A stretch of DNA of 64,000 nt, taken from Grimontia sedimenti (GTDB lineage Bacteria > Pseudomonadota > Gammaproteobacteria > Enterobacterales > Vibrionaceae). A program made the position numbers and the translations under genes. Every line of letters starts with the position of its first letter. Positions within the stretch are counted from its first letter, which is position 1. Under the pieces are notes generated by a model that saw only the letters and a list, made by a program, of their open reading frames with translations, made no database searches and was not told where the DNA came from. This document shows positions 17,565 to 26,942 of this stretch, piece by piece. The stretch lies in assembly GCF_011045095.1 (NCBI RefSeq), contig NZ_JAALDL010000017.1, forward strand, positions 38,782 to 102,781, in the 5' to 3' direction.

Positions 17565-18221
17565 TTAAGCGTCGTCGTTTTCAGTATCTTGCTGATCAGA
17601 TTCTTGTGGGATTTCGAGTGCCGGAGCGTACCAACCATCCAGCTTTTTACGCAGTTTATCGACACCAATACCCTTTAGTGATGAGTAAAGCTCGACTTCT
17701 ACATCACCGCCAAAATCTTTGGCTGCTTCACGCACTTTTAAAAGCTCTGCTTTGCGCGCGCCGCTTTTCAGCTTGTCACACTTGGTTAGCAGTGCCAGCA
17801 CCGGCAAGTTGCTGTCTACCGCCCAGAAAATCAAATCCTGATCCAGCTCTTTCAGTGGGTGGCGGATATCCATCAGCACGACGAGGCCTTTAAGCTGGTT
17901 ACGCTTTTGCAGGTATTCGCCCAGAGATTTCTGCCATTTCAGCTTCATTTCCAGCGGCACTTGCGCGTAGCCGTAACCCGGCAAGTCAACAATGTGGCAT
18001 CCCTCATCCACTTTAAACAGGTTGATTAATTGTGTGCGACCTGGCGTTTTACTGGTTTTCACCAAGCTTTTTTGATCACAAAGCCTGTTTATTGAGCTAG
18101 ATTTACCAGCATTGGAACGACCTGCGAATGCGATCTCGATGCCAGTATCATGAGGTAAAGCCCTGATATCTGGCGCACTGGTAATAAAGTGGGTGTTTCG
18201 ATAGTTGAGTGAAGGATTCAC
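17565..18221 (-). CDS. engB: Ribosome biogenesis GTPase EngB (YihA/YsxC)
   Basis: A 218-residue GTPase of the TrmE-Era-EngA-EngB class that helps large-subunit assembly. G1 is GRSNAGKS at residues 34-41, G2 region TPGRTQ near 59-64, G3 DLPGYG at 79-84 and G4 TKCDK at 146-150. The tail after residue 200 is acidic and polar. It is transcribed divergently from the cytochrome c4 gene across a 149-base gap and is normally essential. Confidence 0.96.
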   Translation of the reverse strand: MNPSLNYRNTHFITSAPDIRALPHDTGIEIAFAGRSNAGKSSSINRLCDQKSLVKTSKTPGRTQLINLFKVDEGCHIVDLPGYGYAQVPLEMKLKWQKSLGEYLQKRNQLKGLVVLMDIRHPLKELDQDLIFWAVDSNLPVLALLTKCDKLKSGARKAELLKVREAAKDFGGDVEVELYSSLKGIGVDKLRKKLDGWYAPALEIPQESDQQDTENDDA

Positions 18222-18370
18222 TGTTAACTCCGTCTCGACTTTATGTAGTCGACTGATTACTTTTATGTGAAATTGTGTAAAATGACCGTGCTCGGTTTTT
18301 GCTCGATGATTGTATCATGATGGCGTGGGCATCGTGGTATTGGAAGCTTGATAATTATAAATGGAATGTC

Positions 18371-18988
18371 ATGAAGAGATTAGCGCTACTACTCACTTTA
18401 TTCGCGAGCTTTACTGCCTTTGCACAAGGCGATGCAGAAGCAGGTAAAGCAAAATCAGCCACTTGTGCCGCTTGTCACGGTGCAGACGGTAACAGCGTCA
18501 TTCCCGCCAACCCTAGCCTTGCAGGTCAGCACGAAAAATACCTTCTTAAGCAGCTCAAAGAGTTCAAGCTGGGTATGACGACTGGCGGAGAGCAAGGTCG
18601 TAACAATGCCGTGATGGCCGGCATGGTGGCTGCACTGTCTGAGCAAGACATGGCAGATTTGGCGGCATACTACGCATCACAAACAGCGAAGCCGGGTACG
18701 ACACCGGAATCTTCTATCGAAATCGGTAGAGAGCTGTATATGGCTGGTGACCAAGAGCGTGGTATCGCGGCTTGTATCGCATGTCACGGCCCTCGCGGTA
18801 ACGGTACTGCACTGTCAGGCTTCCCGAAAATCTCTGGTCAGCATGCTGATTACGTGAAAGCGCAACTGATGGCATTCCGTGACGGTCAGCGCAACAACGA
18901 CCTCAACGGCATGATGCGCATTGTGGCGCAGAAGCTGTCTGATAAAGAAATTGAAGCGATTTCTAATTATGTTGGTGGTCTGCACTAA
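18371..18988 (+). CDS. Cytochrome c4, periplasmic dihaem cytochrome
   Basis: The 205-residue protein has a signal peptide (residues 1-18, FTAFAQG) and two haem c motifs, CAACH at residues 32-36 and CIACH at 135-139, in two similar halves with later methionine ligands. Cytochrome c4 carries electrons from the bc1 complex to terminal oxidases such as cbb3. The frame is open from 18299, but only the ATG at 18371 gives a signal peptide. A terminator follows. Next to engB, as in other vibrios and in Pseudomonas. Confidence 0.94.
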   Translation: MKRLALLLTLFASFTAFAQGDAEAGKAKSATCAACHGADGNSVIPANPSLAGQHEKYLLKQLKEFKLGMTTGGEQGRNNAVMAGMVAALSEQDMADLAAYYASQTAKPGTTPESSIEIGRELYMAGDQERGIAACIACHGPRGNGTALSGFPKISGQHADYVKAQLMAFRDGQRNNDLNGMMRIVAQKLSDKEIEAISNYVGGLH

Positions 18989-19025
18989 CAGATTGTGCAA
19001 AAGCAAAATTGCGCAATAAGACGTC

Positions 19026-19052
19026 AAAAAGGCAGCATTCGCTGCCTTTTTT
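19026..19052 (+). terminator. Terminator of the cytochrome c4 gene
   Basis: A stem AAAAAGGCAGC/GCTGCCTTTTT with a four-base ATTC loop and a T run, 37 bases after the stop. Confidence 0.9.
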
Positions 19053-19247
19053 CGTTTGGGTTTCTTTTATTTCCCATGATCTTGTAAGCGATCGACCATT
19101 CTTTATAGAGAAAGGTGCGTAAAAATTTGTTGGTTTTTAATTTTTTCTTCTATATTTCAGAAAGATACTTTTTAAGTGCATTTAGTGATTGTTTGAATTG
19201 TGAGTTATCGCCTGTTTTGATAAGGGCGAAAGCGTAAACTTATTCAT

Positions 19248-19610
19248 GTCGACAGGAGCACGACACGGAAAGGACAATCAGGACGATTTCGCAGGGCTGC
19301 GGCAAGGATTCAAACGGACTTTGGCTTAGGAAAGCCTCAGCGACCAGGACGTTATGTTGTCAGGACGGCATTCAAAAGTGTGAAGGATTCACACTCAGCA
19401 TGGACCACCTTTAGGACGAAAGGTTAGGACACACACCAGGATGGTGATGACGACAGGACGTTGCGAGTAATAACTCAAATAAAAACGGCAGGACGCCCGC
19501 GCTTAGAAGGACCCTTATTCACCGGGATGTGGTGTTACTGTTAGGGATGAAAACGGTAAATCCGTTCATTAGAACGCTATAGAGCGACAGGCTTTGCCTG
19601 TCGCTTTTTT
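19248..19610 (+). ncRNA. CsrB/CsrC family regulatory RNA
   Basis: The 363-base segment contains 19 GGA triplets, 14 of them AGGA, many in short hairpin loops (for example the CACACC AGGA TGGTG region near 19433). It begins GTCGACAGG, like E. coli csrB, and ends with a 10-bp stem and six T (19583-19610). These RNAs bind many copies of CsrA and so relieve its repression. A TAAACT -10 lies at 19235-19240. A TGTAAG half-site at 19083 may be part of a VarA (UvrY/GacA) upstream box. Which of the vibrio paralogues B, C or D it is cannot be told; E. coli csrC sits in the same engB-yihI gap. Confidence 0.92.
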
Positions 19611-19664
19611 CTTATTCAACTTTCTGCTACATTTCCCGCCATTCAATTTGGTGTAGAAATCCCC

Positions 19665-20311
19665 ATGTCCCTTGAATGCCCTCTATGTAGATCTGCTGAT
19701 ACAGCCGATTTCGAGCAGGATAGACGTCGCCGTTACTTCCGTTGTCAGGAATGCTACTTGGTCTTTGCAGACCCTGAGTGCCTGTTATCACCGGAGGAAG
19801 AAAAAGCCGTCTACGACAAACATGAAAATGTCGTGGAAGATGAAGGCTATCGACGTTTCCTAAGCCGTCTCGCGACACCGCTTATGGAAAAATGGGTGAG
19901 GGTGCCAAGCAAGGCTTAGACTTTGGATGTGGTCCCGGTCCGGCTTTAGCCGCCATGCTTGAAGAAGCCGGACACCAAATGGCCGTGTACGATCCGTATT
20001 TTGCGCCCAACCTCAGTGCGTTGGACGCTACGTATGATTTCGTGACCTGTACAGAAGCCATTGAACACTTTTATATGCCTCACAGGGAATGGAGACAATT
20101 GCTGAACTTGGTCAAGCCGGGAGGCTGGTTAGCCATTATGACCAAGCTCGTTATTGATGCTCCAGCTTTCAAAAGCTGGCATTACAAAAATGACCCAACC
20201 CACGTGAGTTTTTTCAGTCGCGAAACGTTCCGCTTTTTGGCCGAGCGTGATGGTCTTGACGTGGACTTTGTTGGTAACGACGTAATTTTACTGAGGAAGA
20301 AAAACGAATGA
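19665..20311 (+). pseudogene. Class I SAM-dependent methyltransferase, frameshifted
   Basis: Two adjoining frames together encode one protein. The first (19665-19919) has a zinc-ribbon-like start with CPLC and CQEC and continues to SRLATPLMEK. The second, from about 19892, carries the SAM motif GLDFGCGPGP, then EAIEHF and KPGGWLAIM. They join at the A5 run 19889-19893: one extra A would fuse them into about 215 residues, the usual size of this vibrio family. The substrate is unknown. Its end overlaps yihI by four bases (ATGA). Either the base is a sequencing error or the gene is inactive. Confidence 0.8.
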
Positions 20312-20853
20312 CCCGTAAGAAAAAAGCCCGCAAAGTTGGCTCTGAAGGTCCTGCGCAATACAGCGAGAAGTCGCTGACCAAAGAAGACATTGCCGCGCTG
20401 GCACGCAAACGTAAGAACAAGCGCAAAGGCCTGAAGTCTGGCTCACGTCACTCAGAAGGCAAAATCGCGCAACAGCGTCAGGCGCAGGCACAACGCGACC
20501 CGCGCCTGGGCAGCAAAAAACCTATTCAGTTGGTGGTAGAAGCCAAACCACATCCAAAATCTGCAGAAGCGAAGAAGGCCCGTCGCCTGAGCGCTGAGCA
20601 GGAGTTGGAAATGTTGGAAAATGATGCGCAACTAAATGTGCTTCTCGACCGTATTGAAAACGGTGATAGCTTGGGCGCAGGCCTTCAGCAATATGTTGAT
20701 GAGAAGCTGGATCGCATTGAGGTGCTAATGAAGCAACTGGGTCTGTTCGAAGAGGACGAGCCTGAAGTGGAAGAAGCACCGAAGAAAAACAAACGCCGCG
20801 GTGACGACGATTTGCTGGCGGAGTTTGAAAACTTCAAATTTGACCAGGAGTAA
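20308..20853 (+). CDS. yihI: YihI, activator of the Der GTPase
   Basis: A 181-residue, highly charged protein: a basic N-terminal half rich in Lys and Arg (KKKARKVG, RKRKNKRKG) and an acidic C-terminal half with the conserved LSAEQELEMLEND segment near residue 95. YihI stimulates GTP hydrolysis by Der (EngA) and so affects 50S ribosome maturation. Its ATG overlaps the methyltransferase stop, and the DUF2489 gene begins right after its TAA, so the three form an operon. The CsrB-yihI-hemN order resembles E. coli csrC-yihI-hemN. Confidence 0.92.
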   Translation: MTRKKKARKVGSEGPAQYSEKSLTKEDIAALARKRKNKRKGLKSGSRHSEGKIAQQRQAQAQRDPRLGSKKPIQLVVEAKPHPKSAEAKKARRLSAEQELEMLENDAQLNVLLDRIENGDSLGAGLQQYVDEKLDRIEVLMKQLGLFEEDEPEVEEAPKKNKRRGDDDLLAEFENFKFDQE

Positions 20854-21351
20854 GTGTTGGAAACTCTTCCTATAGGTGTTGTGGTACTCGGTGGTGCCAT
20901 CATTCTCGGTTTGGCTGTGTATGCAGGCTGGTTGTTGTCGAAACTTCGCCATCAAACCAAAATGCAGGAAAAGGCGATGAACGCCGCTATCAAGCAACGT
21001 AACGAGAAAATCATTGAGAGTGTAGATGTGATTGCCATGGCGACACTGCAAGAGCAGTGCGACCTGTCAGAAGCGGCTATCCGTCTTTACATGATCATGG
21101 ACCACCTGCAGGGAGAGAAGCGCGTAGAATTCCCTGAGCGCTTCCCCGCACTTTACGAGCTGTATGATGTGGTGAAAGACATGCCACGTGGCGATGCGCG
21201 TAAGAAGATCGAAAAGCGTGAACGCATGCGCCACGACATGGCGCGCATGAAGGCGGAAGCCCGTCTTCAGCAGGCCATTCATACAGAGCTTGAGGAAATC
21301 CTCGCATTTACTGGCGCAAAAATGACGCCAGTGCGTACCTTAGCGAGTTAA
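20854..21351 (+). CDS. DUF2489 family membrane-anchored protein
   Basis: A 165-residue protein with one N-terminal transmembrane helix (about residues 6-28) and a long helical, highly charged cytoplasmic part (KKIEKRERMRHDMARMKAEA region near residue 115). It resembles DUF2489 proteins found after yihI in vibrios; function unknown. The start is a GTG directly after the YihI stop, with AGGAG overlapping the end of yihI, so translation is coupled. Confidence 0.82.
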   Translation: MLETLPIGVVVLGGAIILGLAVYAGWLLSKLRHQTKMQEKAMNAAIKQRNEKIIESVDVIAMATLQEQCDLSEAAIRLYMIMDHLQGEKRVEFPERFPALYELYDVVKDMPRGDARKKIEKRERMRHDMARMKAEARLQQAIHTELEEILAFTGAKMTPVRTLAS

Positions 21352-21486
21352 CGACTCAGCCATAAAAGGTACGATCTGACCAACAATTTTCCCGTTCCTT
21401 GTGCGGGAACAATTCTTAGCAGCCGGAGAGTGTGGCAGAATTAGCCAACTTACACTTTCCGGTTGTTCATTTTGGCGGGAACATAC

Positions 21487-22860
21487 ATGTCTAAGCAGCA
21501 AATTATCTGGGATCAGGCACTGATCGAGAAGTATAACTACTCAGGGCCGCGTTACACCTCTTACCCAACCGCACTGGAATTCCACGAGGTTTTCACGGCG
21601 GCTGAGTTTGATATGGCGTGCACCCAATACCCAGATCGTAATCTGTCGTTATACGTGCATATCCCGTTCTGCCACACCCTTTGCTACTACTGTGGCTGTA
21701 ACAAGGTGATCACCCGTCATGCACACAAAGCGGATCAGTATCTTGATGCGCTGGAACTGGAAATTCGTCAACGTGCGTATTTGCTTCGCGATCGCAACGT
21801 GACACAACTGCACTGGGGCGGTGGTACACCAACTTTCCTGACCAAGGAACAGATTTCCCGTCTGATGTCCCTGTTGCGTGAAGAATTCCGTCTCAATGCC
21901 GATGCAGAAATAAGTATCGAAGTGGATCCGCGTGAGATTGAACTCGACATGCTCGACCACCTGCGCTCTGAAGGCTTCAACCGTCTAAGTATCGGCGTGC
22001 AGGATTTCGATAAGACAGTTCAGAAAGCGGTGAACCGGGAGCAAGATGAAGACTTCATCAAAGCCATGGTGGTGCGTGCCAAAGAATTGGGCTTCCGCTC
22101 GACCAACCTGGATCTGATTTATGGCCTGCCGCACCAAAATGGTGCGACGTTTGCCAAGACGTTGGAACAAGTGCTGACCATGCAACCGGGCCGTCTGTCT
22201 GTTTTCAACTATGCGCACCTGCCACAACTGTTTGCCGCGCAGCGAAAAATCAAAGAAGACGACTTGCCATCGCCACAGGAAAAACTGGCGATGCTGGAGC
22301 AAACCATCAACACTCTGACTGGCGCAGGCTACCAGTTTATCGGTATGGACCACTTTGCCTTACCGGATGATGAACTGGCGGTAGCGCAGCGTGAAGGCAT
22401 CCTCCACAGAAACTTCCAGGGTTACACCACCCAAGGCGATTGCGATCTGCTGGGCTTGGGGGTGTCGGCGATTTCCATGATTGGTGATTGCTATGCACAA
22501 AACCAGAAAGAGCTGAAAAAATACTACGGTCAGGTCGACGAGCAACGCCATGCGCTGTGGAAAGGTGTGATGCTGGATGGCGATGACTTGCTTCGCCGCG
22601 AAGTCATCAAATCGCTGATCTGCAACTTTACTCTGGACAAGCGTGCAATTGAACGCGAGTTCGATGTTTCTTTCGACACCCACTTTGCGGAAGATTTGGA
22701 ATTGCTGCAGTGCTTTGTCGATGATGAGCTGGTGAGCATCGATGCGGATACCATTAAAGTGACGCTGAAAGGGCGTCTGCTGATTCGCAACATCTGCATG
22801 TGCTTTGACACTTACTTGCGTGACAGAGCGCGTCAGCAGCAGTTTTCCCGTGTGATTTAA
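21487..22860 (+). CDS. hemN: Oxygen-independent coproporphyrinogen III oxidase HemN
   Basis: This 457-residue radical SAM enzyme has the same length as E. coli HemN. Cys62, Cys66 and Cys69 (motif CHTLCYYC) bind the 4Fe-4S cluster, and the HWGGGTPTFL motif follows near residue 118. It decarboxylates coproporphyrinogen III to protoporphyrinogen IX in haem synthesis without oxygen. The ATG at 21487 is chosen to match the family start MSKQ; a frame from 21463 exists upstream. A terminator follows the stop. Confidence 0.97.
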   Translation: MSKQQIIWDQALIEKYNYSGPRYTSYPTALEFHEVFTAAEFDMACTQYPDRNLSLYVHIPFCHTLCYYCGCNKVITRHAHKADQYLDALELEIRQRAYLLRDRNVTQLHWGGGTPTFLTKEQISRLMSLLREEFRLNADAEISIEVDPREIELDMLDHLRSEGFNRLSIGVQDFDKTVQKAVNREQDEDFIKAMVVRAKELGFRSTNLDLIYGLPHQNGATFAKTLEQVLTMQPGRLSVFNYAHLPQLFAAQRKIKEDDLPSPQEKLAMLEQTINTLTGAGYQFIGMDHFALPDDELAVAQREGILHRNFQGYTTQGDCDLLGLGVSAISMIGDCYAQNQKELKKYYGQVDEQRHALWKGVMLDGDDLLRREVIKSLICNFTLDKRAIEREFDVSFDTHFAEDLELLQCFVDDELVSIDADTIKVTLKGRLLIRNICMCFDTYLRDRARQQQFSRVI

Positions 22861-22890
22861 TGCTGTCTCACGGCACAAGAAACGAAAAAA

Positions 22891-22911
22891 GCCGCTGATA
22901 GCGGCTTTTTT
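22891..22911 (+). terminator. Terminator of hemN
   Basis: A 6-bp stem GCCGCT/AGCGGC extended by A/T pairs, a three-base loop and six T. Confidence 0.88.
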
Positions 22912-22930
22912 GTTGGCTGTTGATGGGGCG

Positions 22931-23044
22931 TTATACGCCGCTGCCGATGCTGAAAATAGCCAGCACCACAGCCAGAGCTGCCGCTGCCAGTTGACCTGGG
23001 CCAGCAGCAACAATTTCATTTGCGGTAAACAGTGCGTCGAACAT
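22931..23044 (-). CDS. 37-residue hydrophobic peptide, possible YshB counterpart
   Basis: A very short frame with one likely transmembrane helix (residues about 18-35, Ala and Val rich) after a short polar start MFDALFTANE. GAGAAG lies six bases before its ATG. E. coli carries a 36-residue membrane peptide, YshB, in the same neighbourhood between hemN and glnG, so a positional counterpart is possible, though the sequences are not clearly alike. Its stop lies 20 bases past the hemN terminator, on the opposite strand. Confidence 0.5.
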   Translation of the reverse strand: MFDALFTANEIVAAGPGQLAAAALAVVLAIFSIGSGV

Positions 23045-23159
23045 GATACTTCTCATCCGGCGTAAATATGGGTTTTCAACCAAGAGGCTTATCAAAGCAA
23101 AGGCTTTGCATTGACCTTGGTTGCTTAAAATTCGGCGGCATTCTACTTGAGTTTTGAAC

Positions 23160-23185
23160 AAAAAAACACCGGCTTTTGCCGGTGT
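23160..23185 (-). terminator. Terminator of add
   Basis: On the minus strand, an 8-bp stem ACACCGGC/GCCGGTGT with an AAAA loop is followed by a T run, 28 bases after the add stop. Confidence 0.88.
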
Positions 23186-23212
23186 TTTCAGGATATTTTT
23201 CAGGTAAACGGA

Positions 23213-24217
23213 TTAGCTGCGGGATGCTGCTTTGGCTTTCAGTTCCGCTTTTTCGCTATCAGACAGGAACGCGATTTCCATGCCGTTCGCTTGAAGCTGA
23301 GTGATTTGCGCTTGGCTCAGGCCCGCCTGCGGTGCGGCCACTTCGTACTCGTAAGGCAACTCGATACCTGATACTGCAGGGTCATCGGTGTTTAACGTTG
23401 CCAGAATGCCTTGTGCCAGGAATTGTTTCACCGGGTGTGCTTCCAATGAAGCCACGGTGCTGGTTTGAACATTAGAGGTCAGGCAAGACTCAATGCCAAT
23501 ACGGTTCTTCGCCAGAAACTCCATCAAAGATGGGTCTTCGATGGCTTTCACACCATGGCCGATACGGGTTGCGCCCAGCTCATTGATTGCCTGCCACATG
23601 CTTTCTGCTCCTGCCGCTTCGCCAGCGTGCACAGTCACATTCAGGTTAGCTTTGCGGACTTTGGCAAAGTGGTCGTTGAACTGGTGACCCGGCTGGCCCA
23701 GCTCGTCACCGGCCAAATCGATAGCAACCAGGTGCTCTTTCAGTGCCAACAGCGCATCCAACTCCTGCATGCAGGCTTCCACACCAAAAGTACGGCTCAT
23801 GATACCAATCAGGTTGGTTTTCACGCCGAAGTCACGGCTACCAGCCTGAACGCCATCAATCACCGCTTCCACTACACCTTGCACTGGCAGTTGGTGCTTC
23901 ATCGCCATGTAGTAAGGCGAGAAACGCAGCTCTGCATAGTCAATGCGTGCATTCAGTGCGTCTTCGACGTTTTCATAGGCAACACGGCGAACCGCATCCA
24001 GATCGCCCAGTACAGCGACACCCCAATCCAGCTTGGACAGGAAACCAACTAAATCCGGCTCGTTAGACATAACCTGAACGTGTGGGCGGAGTGTGTCGAT
24101 AGTGTCAGCAGGAAGCGTCATGCCGAACTTCTGACCCAGTTCCAGAATGGTGTTAATCCGAATATTGCCATCAAGGTGACGGTGCAGATCCGTCAGAGGA
24201 AGGTGGGTTGCGATCAT
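23213..24217 (-). CDS. add: Adenosine deaminase
   Basis: The 334-residue protein is a zinc-dependent adenosine deaminase that converts adenosine and deoxyadenosine to inosines in purine salvage. His12 and His14 (LHRHLDGN) are metal ligands; the VHAGEA segment near 197 gives the third His, and [10 protein letters not shown] near 275 the metal Asp, with the catalytic Glu in HAGEA. It stands alone, flanked by terminators, between the small peptide gene and ntrC. Confidence 0.95.
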   Translation of the reverse strand: MIATHLPLTDLHRHLDGNIRINTILELGQKFGMTLPADTIDTLRPHVQVMSNEPDLVGFLSKLDWGVAVLGDLDAVRRVAYENVEDALNARIDYAELRFSPYYMAMKHQLPVQGVVEAVIDGVQAGSRDFGVKTNLIGIMSRTFGVEACMQELDALLALKEHLVAIDLAGDELGQPGHQFNDHFAKVRKANLNVTVHAGEAAGAESMWQAINELGATRIGHGVKAIEDPSLMEFLAKNRIGIESCLTSNVQTSTVASLEAHPVKQFLAQGILATLNTDDPAVSGIELPYEYEVAAPQAGLSQAQITQLQANGMEIAFLSDSEKAELKAKAASRS

Positions 24218-24291
24218 GTGAATATCCTTAAATCAACTTTTGGAAAGTATAAGGACTAAATACAAGGTCGTCAGTAGGGCAGGAAAAGGAA

Positions 24292-24309
24292 ACCGCCTAA
24301 AAAGGCGGT
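24292..24309 (-). terminator. Probable terminator of the ntrBC unit
   Basis: On the minus strand a 6-bp stem ACCGCC/GGCGGT with a six-base loop precedes TTCCTTTTCC, 50 bases after the ntrC stop. The T tract is interrupted, so it may be weak. Confidence 0.6.
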
Positions 24310-24359
24310 TTTGAAAAGGTTGTTTACCAAATTTGTTTAAATGGTGAGCTGTTTTGGGT

Positions 24360-25766
24360 TTATGGCATTTGAAGCTCTTTGAGCTTACGGGTCAGGGTGT
24401 TACGTCCCCAACCAAGCAGTTTAGCTGCTTCCTGCTTGTGCCCCCGGGTGTGGCTGAGTGCTTCACGCAGCAAGATACGTTCAAATTCAGGCAAGGCTTC
24501 ACGGAGCAGGTTGTCATCACCGTTATCCAGCGACAGACGGGCCCATTGGGATAGTGCGGCCTGCCAGCTGTCACCTTCGCCGGTACTTTCCATTGATTCA
24601 GGCTGCATCAGCTCTGGCGGTAAGTCTTCGGGCAAAATTTCTTTACCGCTCGCCATCACTGTCAGCCAGCGACAGGTGTTTTCAAGCTGGCGTACGTTAC
24701 CGGGCCAGGAAAGACCTGACATTAAATCCAGCGTGGTCGGGTGCAGTGATTTGACCTCGATATCGAGCTCATCTGACGCTCGCTTGAGAAAGTGTTTGGC
24801 GAGCTGACCGATATCCTGACGACGCTCACGAAGCGGCGGCAGGTGAACACGAATCACGTTCAGGCGGTGGAACAAGTCTTCACGAAAACTGCCTTCGGCC
24901 ACCAACCTTTCGAGGTTCTGGTGGGTTGCTGCAATGATACGGACATCCACATTGATGGCCTGATGGCCACCGACACGATAGAACTGGCCATCGGCCAGCA
25001 CGCGCAGCAGACGGGTTTGGATATCCAGCGGCATATCACCGATTTCATCCAGAAACAGGGTGCCGCCATTGGCTTGCTCAAAGCGGCCCTGACGGACATT
25101 GTTGGCACCGGTAAAGGCCCCTTTCTCGTGACCAAACAGTTCTGATTCAATCAGATCTTTAGGGATGGCCGCCATGTTAAGTGCGATAAAAGAGTTTGAC
25201 GCGCGTGGGCTGTGGCGGTGAAGAGCATGGGCAACCAGCTCTTTACCCGTGCCGGATTCGCCGTTGATCAATACGGAAATCGAAGAACGGGAAAGGCGAC
25301 CAATGGCGCGGAAAACTTCCTGCATAGACGGCGCTTCACCGATAATCTCCGGTGCGGCTTCCATGGTTTCCTTGGGAGAGCGCTGGCGTTTTTGTTCCTG
25401 ACTGTGGGAGACGGCGCGCTCAACCAAAGCGACGGCTTCATCAATATCAAACGGCTTTGGCAGGTATTCAAATGCCCCTTTCTGATACGCACTCACCGCA
25501 GCATCCAGATCCGAGTGAGCAGTCATAATGATGACGGGTAATGTCGGGTATTCAGATTGCAGACGGTTTAGCAGGGTGAAGCCATCGGTGCCCGGCATGC
25601 GGATATCGGAGACTAGTACATCCGGGACTTCCCGGTTTAATGCATCCAGCATGCTGTCAGCGTCGGCAAAAGTTTCACAAGCAAGCCCAGCTGCGCTCAG
25701 GGTGCGTTCCAGTACCCAGCGGATTGAGCTGTCGTCATCGACGACCCAGATTAGTCCTTTGCTCAT
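24360..25766 (-). CDS. glnG: Nitrogen regulator NtrC (sigma-54 activator)
   Basis: The 468-residue response regulator has a receiver domain with phosphoacceptor Asp54 (SDIRMPG), a central AAA+ domain with Walker A GESGTGKE, the sigma-54 contact loop GAFTGA and Walker [10 protein letters not shown], and a C-terminal Fis-type helix-turn-helix ending in [14 protein letters not shown]. When phosphorylated by NtrB it binds GCACC-N5-GGTGC sites and activates sigma-54 promoters such as that of glnA. It follows ntrB by nine bases. Confidence 0.97.
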   Translation of the reverse strand: MSKGLIWVVDDDSSIRWVLERTLSAAGLACETFADADSMLDALNREVPDVLVSDIRMPGTDGFTLLNRLQSEYPTLPVIIMTAHSDLDAAVSAYQKGAFEYLPKPFDIDEAVALVERAVSHSQEQKRQRSPKETMEAAPEIIGEAPSMQEVFRAIGRLSRSSISVLINGESGTGKELVAHALHRHSPRASNSFIALNMAAIPKDLIESELFGHEKGAFTGANNVRQGRFEQANGGTLFLDEIGDMPLDIQTRLLRVLADGQFYRVGGHQAINVDVRIIAATHQNLERLVAEGSFREDLFHRLNVIRVHLPPLRERRQDIGQLAKHFLKRASDELDIEVKSLHPTTLDLMSGLSWPGNVRQLENTCRWLTVMASGKEILPEDLPPELMQPESMESTGEGDSWQAALSQWARLSLDNGDDNLLREALPEFERILLREALSHTRGHKQEAAKLLGWGRNTLTRKLKELQMP

Positions 25767-25775
25767 ATTCTCCCC

Positions 25776-26822
25776 TTAGCGACGAATTGGTAACAAAATG
25801 GTGAAAGTGGTGTGTCCCGGCCAGCTATTAACGTAAATCTTGCCTTTATGCTGATCTATGAGGTTTCGGGTAATGGAAAGTCCAAGCCCTGTGCCTCCGG
25901 GGCGCCCTGACACCATGGGATAAAACAAGGTGTCCTGGAGCTCAGGGGCGATGCCAGGACCATTGTCAGAAATATCTATACGTGCAGCCAAACGGTGGCG
26001 CTTCCCGCCAATCACGACTTGATGTTCAGTGCGGGTGCGGAGGGTGATTTCGGCATTTGGGCTGTCTCCCATAATTTGCGCCGCATTGTTCACCACGTTG
26101 AGAATGGCCTGCTCCATCTGTTCAGGGTCCATTTCTATATCGGGTAAGCTCGGGTCATAGTCACGATCTAGGTTGACCTTGCCTGCACTGAGCTCGACCA
26201 GTTGGCGAACTTTCTCAAGCACCACGTGAATGTTCTCTTGCTGGCGGTGACCGGGCTTTTGTGGCCCCAGTAATCTGTCGACCAGATTGCGCAGACGGTC
26301 AGCCTGCTCAATGATGATGCGGGTATATTCCGCAAGATTTGGGTCGGGCAGCATTTTCTCTAAAAGCTGAGCCGCACCACGAAGGCCACCGAGCGGGTTT
26401 TTAATTTCATGGGCAAGACCACGCACCAGCTCTTTGGCAGCCTGTTGTTGTGCCTGCTGCTGCAACTCTTTACTGATTTGCTGTTGATGGCCAATGGCTT
26501 TGATTTCAATCAGCATGGAAGGACTGCGCGCCCACATCAAAGGGCTGGCACTCAGTTCTACTTTGCGCTGATGGCCATCCACGACGATGGTGACATCGCT
26601 GTCAGTGAGTCCTTGACCGCCAGAAAGCGTTTCCTTGACCAGGCTGAGGTCGATTGAACAGTGTTGCAACAATTCAGGAAGGGGATGCTCCAGTAAACGA
26701 CGTGCACTTAGGCAGAGCAGTTGCTCGGCTGCAGGGTTGGCGTAGGTGACAACAAGATCATTATCAAGCACCAACACCGCAGTGATCAGGTTATCCATAA
26801 CAGTTTCGGTCAGCGTGGCCAC
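25776..26822 (-). CDS. glnL: Nitrogen sensor kinase NtrB
   Basis: A 348-residue soluble histidine kinase with an N-terminal PAS domain (to about residue 120), His138 in the H-box [12 protein letters not shown], and the ATP-binding N (NVVNNAAQ), G1 (DNGPGI) and G2 (GGTGLGLS) boxes. It phosphorylates NtrC under nitrogen limitation and dephosphorylates it under PII control. The start is a GTG at 26822 with AAGGAAGG upstream. A perfect NtrC palindrome lies 16 bases before it. Confidence 0.95.
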   Translation of the reverse strand: MATLTETVMDNLITAVLVLDNDLVVTYANPAAEQLLCLSARRLLEHPLPELLQHCSIDLSLVKETLSGGQGLTDSDVTIVVDGHQRKVELSASPLMWARSPSMLIEIKAIGHQQQISKELQQQAQQQAAKELVRGLAHEIKNPLGGLRGAAQLLEKMLPDPNLAEYTRIIIEQADRLRNLVDRLLGPQKPGHRQQENIHVVLEKVRQLVELSAGKVNLDRDYDPSLPDIEMDPEQMEQAILNVVNNAAQIMGDSPNAEITLRTRTEHQVVIGGKRHRLAARIDISDNGPGIAPELQDTLFYPMVSGRPGGTGLGLSITRNLIDQHKGKIYVNSWPGHTTFTILLPIRR

Positions 26823-26837
26823 ATTACCTTCCTTTTG

Positions 26838-26858
26838 ATTGCACCAATATGGTGCAAT
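26838..26858 (-). promoter_or_regulatory. NtrC-binding palindrome upstream of ntrB
   Basis: ATTGCACCA and TGGTGCAAT surround ATA, a perfect 21-base palindrome containing GCACC-N5-GGTGC, the NtrC consensus. So close to the ntrB start, it should overlap the ntrBC promoter and allow NtrC to repress it, as at glnLp in E. coli. Confidence 0.82.
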
Positions 26859-26942
26859 CTAGTTTACTCGATAGTGCGTTGTTGTGCAGCGAAGAAAAAC
26901 CGCTTTCTACAGCAGCGCTGCCAAATAGCGTCTTAACCTGTG

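Noticed and set aside
19250-19560. Repeated AGGA units as a possible CRISPR or satellite array
   Set aside because: Spacing is irregular, no fixed-length repeat exists, and the hairpin-loop GGA pattern with a terminator fits a CsrB-type RNA.
19889-19900. Programmed -1 frameshift in the methyltransferase
   Set aside because: The site lacks a proper X-XXY-YYZ heptamer and no stimulatory stem or pseudoknot is apparent; a base deletion is simpler.
20854-21051. Minus-strand frames between yihI and the DUF2489 gene
   Set aside because: They overlap two coupled plus-strand genes with clear ribosome sites and have no family resemblance.
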